DNA from: CAVQBP01 sp963782475
Lineage (GTDB): Bacteria > Bacteroidota > Ignavibacteria > Ignavibacteriales > Ignavibacteriaceae
Reading direction: 5' to 3'
Length of the DNA stretch: 64,000 nucleotides
Assembly (NCBI GenBank): GCA_963782475.1
Contig: CAWAJW010000016.1
Span: forward strand, 62,001-126,000
Shown here piece by piece: positions 60,364 through 64,000 of this stretch (the stretch's first letter is position 1; each line of letters starts with the position of its first letter). The translations under genes and the position numbers were made by a program. The notes under the pieces are model-generated. The model saw nothing but the letters and a program-made list of their open reading frames with translations, searched no databases and was not told the DNA's origin.

Positions 60364-60399
60364 GAATAAACCCCGATTTTTATAGACCGGGGTTTATTA
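60364..60399 (-). terminator. Intrinsic terminator after the HEAT-like gene
   Basis: AAACCCCG (60368-60375) and CGGGGTTT (60388-60395) form a perfect 8-base-pair stem with a 12-base loop. On the minus strand it is followed by T-rich sequence. It lies about 45 bases after the stop of the 60440-60898 gene. The symmetric stem could also work on the plus strand. Confidence 0.75.
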
Positions 60400-60439
60400 A
60401 AGACGAAAGTTTTTTGATTTTTGTTTTACCAATTTTAGC

Positions 60440-60898
60440 TCACTCATTTGAAACATGTAAAGTGCTTGAATAGAATGAATTATTCTGAAATCCGTTAAGA
60501 ATTGCATTTCCCATCTTCTTTACTTTGGGATCAACGTCATTCTTTGCTAATTTTTGAATTGCATTCATTGCATCTGCACTTCCAATTTTATAGAGAGCCA
60601 GGGCAATTAAAACTCTTGTGTCAGGATTCGATTCCTTAGCTAATTGTTCGACAAGAGGTTCGACAAGCCCCTCAATTTCATAAAATCCTGCATAATAAAT
60701 ACAGTCTGTTTTTAATCCCAAATTACTAGATGCAACCCCGATAGCCAAATTTTGGATCATCTTTTCAGGTATATCTGCTTTTACGTTATTTGCAAAATTG
60801 TTGCCTGAAAGATTCAGTGCAAAAACGTTTCCTGTTAAAAACATTGCAGCTAAAACTACCGCTACAACCTTTATGATTGTGTTTCTTCTTGTTTTCAT
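60440..60898 (-). CDS. Small exported HEAT-repeat-like protein
   Basis: A signal peptide (MKTRRNTIIKVVAVVLAAMFLTGNVFA) starts this 152-residue protein. The mature part has two helical hairpins of HEAT type (IEGLVEPLVEQLAKESNPDTRVLIALALYKIG and AIQKLAKNDVDPKVKKMGNAILNG read in order). The protein should be periplasmic. Such short HEAT proteins are frequent in Ignavibacteria/Bacteroidota but have no known function. A strong AAAGGAG at 60907-60913 on the minus strand supports the start, and a terminator follows, so it is a monocistronic gene likely well expressed. Confidence 0.75.
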   Translation of the reverse strand: MKTRRNTIIKVVAVVLAAMFLTGNVFALNLSGNNFANNVKADIPEKMIQNLAIGVASSNLGLKTDCIYYAGFYEIEGLVEPLVEQLAKESNPDTRVLIALALYKIGSADAMNAIQKLAKNDVDPKVKKMGNAILNGFQNNSFYSSTLHVSNE

Positions 60899-60906
60899 TT
60901 TGGTAT

Positions 60907-60913
60907 CTCCTTT
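60907..60913 (-). promoter_or_regulatory. Strong ribosome binding site of the HEAT-like gene
   Basis: AAAGGAG on the minus strand lies 8 bases before the ATG at 60898. It fixes the start and suggests high translation. Confidence 0.7.
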
Positions 60914-61382
60914 AATTATGTTATGAATAATTGTTATTAAGTATCTGATGTAAAATTAGTGAGATGAATTGTAACGGATGTCATTTCCAGGTAAACGGTT
61001 GTAAAAATTTGTCATTGGATAAAAAATTTAGGTCTAAATACAAACGACAGGTAATATTAAGAAAGACAAAGTCGCAGATGCATATATTGAACCTACTACA
61101 TTTCAGGAGTGCTTGGGATGAACTATGCTGGATAATTCTTATGTGCTATTATTATAATAAATTATATTCTCTTTATATATAATGATCCAGGTAAAATATC
61201 TATCTGAATCATAAAAAACTAAAAAGGAAAATTTTTAAATCACATATTAAAAATATTAAGATGCATTATTGATATAATTCATTTGGAATATCCAAAATAA
61301 TAAATATAGTAATTAAAACTACATGGATAATATTTAAAAGTTATTATCTTAAAAATGAAATTTGTTTTTCTACCTAATCACG
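60914..61382. other. Intergenic region upstream of the cox operon
   Basis: This stretch of 469 bases separates the minus-strand HEAT-like gene from coxB. A plus-strand 72-codon frame at 60964-61182 has unusual composition and no ribosome binding site, so it is not accepted. The part at 60964-61140 is less AT-rich than the rest and could be a gene remnant. No RNA gene or clear promoter is recognised. The last 200 bases are very AT-rich and probably hold the cox promoter. Confidence 0.45.
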
Positions 61383-62330
61383 ATGCGGAATATTTTTTAT
61401 TTTTTTGCACATTTATTTTCTTCAGATTCCCCTGAAGCTCATGATATAAATACACTTTTTTTAAGGTACATGATTTTGGCAGGCTTTATAATTCTGCTGG
61501 TATCAGGTCTTGTAATAGTCAATGCAATCAAATACAGGGCAAAGAATAATAAAGACCCGGAGCAGATATTTGGCAATAAGAAACTCGAATTAACCTGGAC
61601 AATTATACCCTTACTGGCAGTATCCTTCTTTTTCTTTTTAGCCGTAGAAACAATGAATGAAATAAATAAACCTCATCAAAAAGATAGAGAACCAGATATT
61701 GTAATAACAGCTCACCAATGGTGGTGGGAAATGAGATATCCCAAATATAATGTGGTAACAGCTAACGAATTGCATATTCCGTTCGGAAAAAATTTGCTGG
61801 CAGAAATTAAATCCGCCGATGTAATTCATGATTGGTGGGTCCCTGCTTTAGGAAGGAAAACCGATGCTGTCCCCGGAAGAACTAACTTTACATGGATTGA
61901 AGCCGATAAACCGGGAGTTTATAATGGTACTTGCAGTGAATACTGTGGAGCTCAGCATGCTTGGATGAGAATAAGAGTTGTTGCCGAAACACAAGATGAT
62001 TTTAACAAATGGATTGAAGAACAGCAGGCAATACCATCAAATCCTAAAGATAGCGTTGCACTGGAAGGAGAAAAACTCTTTCAATCCAAAACTTGTGCTG
62101 ATTGCCATTCAATTTCAGGGACTCCATCAAATGCAGGCATTGGTCCTAACCTGACTCATTTTGCTTCCAGAGAAACGATGTTAAGCGGGATGTTGATTAA
62201 TAATGATCAGAACTTAAAAAAATGGTTAACAAATCCTCAAAAGGTAAAATCGGGCGCACGCATGCCCGACTTCATATTAAAAAAAAATGAGGTGAATGAG
62301 CTGGCAGCTTATATAGAAGGTTTGAAATGA
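61383..62330 (+). CDS. coxB: Cytochrome c oxidase subunit II with fused C-terminal cytochrome c (caa3 type)
   Basis: Subunit II accepts electrons from cytochrome c and passes them to subunit I through the CuA centre. Two N-terminal membrane spans are followed by HQWWWEMRYP and the CuA ligands: DVIHDWWVPALG and GTCSEYCGAQHAWM. The C-terminal third carries a c-type heme site CADCH (in KTCADCHSISG) and a downstream Met in GARMPDF that can serve as axial ligand. This fusion marks a caa3-type oxidase. The ATG at 61383 is preferred; a TTG at 61362 would add 7 residues. The stop overlaps coxA by 4 bases. Confidence 0.93.
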   Translation: MRNIFYFFAHLFSSDSPEAHDINTLFLRYMILAGFIILLVSGLVIVNAIKYRAKNNKDPEQIFGNKKLELTWTIIPLLAVSFFFFLAVETMNEINKPHQKDREPDIVITAHQWWWEMRYPKYNVVTANELHIPFGKNLLAEIKSADVIHDWWVPALGRKTDAVPGRTNFTWIEADKPGVYNGTCSEYCGAQHAWMRIRVVAETQDDFNKWIEEQQAIPSNPKDSVALEGEKLFQSKTCADCHSISGTPSNAGIGPNLTHFASRETMLSGMLINNDQNLKKWLTNPQKVKSGARMPDFILKKNEVNELAAYIEGLK

Positions 62331-63985
62331 ATTATAGTATAGATATTCCTGAGCCGGTCGATTCCTTGCCAAAATTAAGATCTTCAAACGGTTTTTTACA
62401 ATGGATTTCAACCGTAGATCATAAATTGATTGGTATAATGTATCTATGGAGTGCCTTGATATTTCTGATCATCGGATTTATTGAGGCTATGTTAATGAGA
62501 ATTCAACTGGCTACTCCCGAAAATACATTTCTCACTCCCCAGGCTTATAACCAGATTTTTACGATGCACGGCACTACCATGATTTTTTTGGTTCTTACAC
62601 CAATGCTGATAGGGTTTGCTACCTATTTGCTTCCATTAATGATCGGGGCAAATGAAATGGCTTATCCGAGGTTAAATGCTTTCAGCTTTTGGATGTTCTT
62701 CTTTGGAGGATTACTCCTTTATTTTAGCTTTTTAGCAGGAGGTGCACCTAATGTAGGCTGGTTTAGCTATGCACCTTTAAGTGAAAAATTTTATAGTATC
62801 ACTCCGGGGATAAATTACTGGGCTCTCAGTATTTTAATAATGGGAATGGGAACAATAGGTGCGGCATTAAATTTTGTAGTTACAACATTAACTATGAGAG
62901 CACCTGGATTAAAACTAACCAAGCTCCCTTTGTTTGTTTGGATGGTATTTATAAATGCTTTTTTAATTCTTGGTGCATTCCCGGTTCTTAATGCAGGGCT
63001 GGCAATGATCTTAATTGATAGATTATTAAATGCACATTTTTTCCTTTCGGCAACCGGCGGTTCGGAAGTTATGTGGCAGCATATATTCTGGACGTTCGGA
63101 CATCCGGAAGTTTATATCCTTGCACTTCCAGCTTTCGGTATAGCATCGGAAGTTATACCTGTGTTTTCCCGTAAACCTATTTTCGGTTATGAATTTGTTG
63201 CAGCATCAACAGTCGCAATCGGTCTGTTGTCTTTTGGTGTTTGGGCACATCATATGTTCGCCGTTGGATTGGGTACAACATTTAATGCATTTTTTGCCGC
63301 AACTAGTATGCTAATTGCAGTACCGACAGGTATTAAAATTTTTAACTGGATTGCAACAATGTGGAAAGGCTCTATTCAATTTAAAACAGCTATGCTTTTT
63401 GCAGCAGCATTTTTAATTGAATTTACCATCGGGGGATTGAGCGGAGTCGGTTTTGCAATTGTACCAATCGATTGGAGATTGACTGATACTTACTTTGTCG
63501 TTGCCCATATACATTATGTGTTTATAGGCGCATCTTTATTCTGCGGGTTCGCAGCTGCTTATTATTGGTTTCCCAAAATTTCCGGAAGAATGCTATCTGA
63601 AAAAATCGGGAAGTTTCATTTCTGGGTATTTGTAATAAGCTTTAACTCTACTTTTTTTGTCTTTCATTTACTGGGATTACTTGGAATGCCAAGAAGAGTC
63701 TATACCTATCCGGATCTTCCTTATATGGGTGCTCTTAATATGTTTTCTACAGTTAGTGCCGTTGTTTTGGGATTTTCTTTTCTTTTATTCATCTGGAATA
63801 TATTTTACAGCTTAAAATACGGCGAGACAGCCGGTGATAATCCCTGGAATGGCTGGACATTAGAATGGTTAGCATCCTCGCCGCCAAAATCTAAAAATTT
63901 TGAATTTGTACCCCTTGTGAAAAGCAGAAGGCCTTTGTGGGATTTAAATCATCCCGATAATCCGGATTGGAAAAGAAAATCATGA
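62327..63985 (+). CDS. coxA: Cytochrome c oxidase subunit I
   Basis: This is the catalytic subunit of the heme-copper oxidase, with twelve membrane spans. It reduces O2 and pumps protons. The CuB and cross-link region is WTFGHPEVYILALPAFG, whose G-H-P-E-V is the A1-type (Glu) D-channel signature. The heme ligands are in FTMHGTTM and AHIHYVF, and the HH pair is in WAHHMFAVG. The K-channel region is near FGYEFVAAST. The length of 552 residues is normal. The second His-region reads HIHYV, where HFHYV is commonest. It overlaps coxB by 4 bases (ATGA) and the next gene by 4. Confidence 0.95.
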   Translation: MNYSIDIPEPVDSLPKLRSSNGFLQWISTVDHKLIGIMYLWSALIFLIIGFIEAMLMRIQLATPENTFLTPQAYNQIFTMHGTTMIFLVLTPMLIGFATYLLPLMIGANEMAYPRLNAFSFWMFFFGGLLLYFSFLAGGAPNVGWFSYAPLSEKFYSITPGINYWALSILIMGMGTIGAALNFVVTTLTMRAPGLKLTKLPLFVWMVFINAFLILGAFPVLNAGLAMILIDRLLNAHFFLSATGGSEVMWQHIFWTFGHPEVYILALPAFGIASEVIPVFSRKPIFGYEFVAASTVAIGLLSFGVWAHHMFAVGLGTTFNAFFAATSMLIAVPTGIKIFNWIATMWKGSIQFKTAMLFAAAFLIEFTIGGLSGVGFAIVPIDWRLTDTYFVVAHIHYVFIGASLFCGFAAAYYWFPKISGRMLSEKIGKFHFWVFVISFNSTFFVFHLLGLLGMPRRVYTYPDLPYMGALNMFSTVSAVVLGFSFLLFIWNIFYSLKYGETAGDNPWNGWTLEWLASSPPKSKNFEFVPLVKSRRPLWDLNHPDNPDWKRKS

Positions 63986-64000
63986 AAATAACGATAAATA
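63982..64000 (+). CDS. Start of the next cox-operon gene (cut by the window edge)
   Basis: An ATG at 63982 overlaps the coxA stop (ATGA), the same coupling as coxB-coxA, and encodes only MKITIN before the window ends. Subunit III would be expected here, but six residues cannot confirm it. Confidence 0.4.

Noticed and set aside
60964..61182. 72-codon plus-strand frame with several cysteines (MNCNGCHFQVNGCK)
   Set aside because: There is no ribosome binding site, no family resemblance and an unlikely composition in its second half. It may be a remnant or chance frame.
61362..61382. TTG-initiated extension of coxB
   Set aside because: It adds seven residues without homology value, and the ATG at 61383 starts a normal CoxB N-terminus.

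Overview
The window is AT-rich bacterial DNA with Gram-negative features: a predicted outer-membrane barrel protein, lipobox lipoproteins, HslUV and a caa3-type oxidase. The mix of genes points to the Bacteroidota/Chlorobi/Ignavibacteriota group and most resembles Ignavibacteria. These genes include an orphan BatA-like VWA protein, DUF3109, a PQT/PET-type RF1, lamin-tail repeat proteins ending in a FlgD-like domain, a membrane CHASE2-sigma54 regulator, a mitochondrial-type aconitase and a type III PKS trio. The taxonomic placement is inferred from protein style only. No tRNA, rRNA or CRISPR array was seen.

Layout. 1-9.5 kb and 15-17 kb form a surface-polysaccharide locus: a YfhO-type membrane glycosyltransferase, four GT4-type glycosyltransferases, a Wzx/MOP flippase, three small SAM methyltransferases and an FkbM methyltransferase. 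Four tandem paralogous lipoproteins with five-bladed beta-propeller domains (9.5-14.9 kb) are embedded in it. 17.2-20.6 kb holds a compact type III polyketide synthase / methyltransferase / FAD oxidoreductase cluster followed by a GroES-like gene. 21.2-23.7 kb is a minus-strand operon of three pilin-like proteins. 24-34 kb is mostly housekeeping: aconitase, a BatA-like protein, HflX, histidine ammonia-lyase, GatB and LepB. 34.2-39 kb is a second polysaccharide locus with two glycosyltransferases, a PIG-L deacetylase and a second flippase. 39-48.6 kb is minus strand: a barrel protein, a CHASE2-sigma54 activator with an IS element just upstream, hslVU, and a DUF3109-rpoN-ICMT-like operon. 48.8-56.3 kb carries carbamate kinase, ornithine carbamoyltransferase, an SDR and a 1554-residue lamin-tail protein. 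56.4-60.9 kb carries an exported GH3 glucosidase, RF1 and a small HEAT-like exported protein. The window ends in a cox operon (coxB with a fused cytochrome c, then coxA, then the first codons of the next gene).

Reading-frame quality is uneven. From 1 to about 17 kb almost every gene is broken by one or more single-base shifts although the protein families stay recognisable in adjacent frames. From 17 to 64 kb only four genes are broken. This looks more like uncorrected indels in a poorly covered part of an assembly than mass gene decay, so broken genes are annotated here as whole loci. Genes with one or a few shifts are typed CDS and the most shattered ones pseudogene.

Functionally, the two sugar loci build and export surface glycans. 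The propeller lipoproteins, barrel protein, GH3 enzyme and lamin-tail protein populate the envelope or outside. RpoN and the CHASE2 activator form a sigma-54 regulatory pair encoded within 6 kb of each other.
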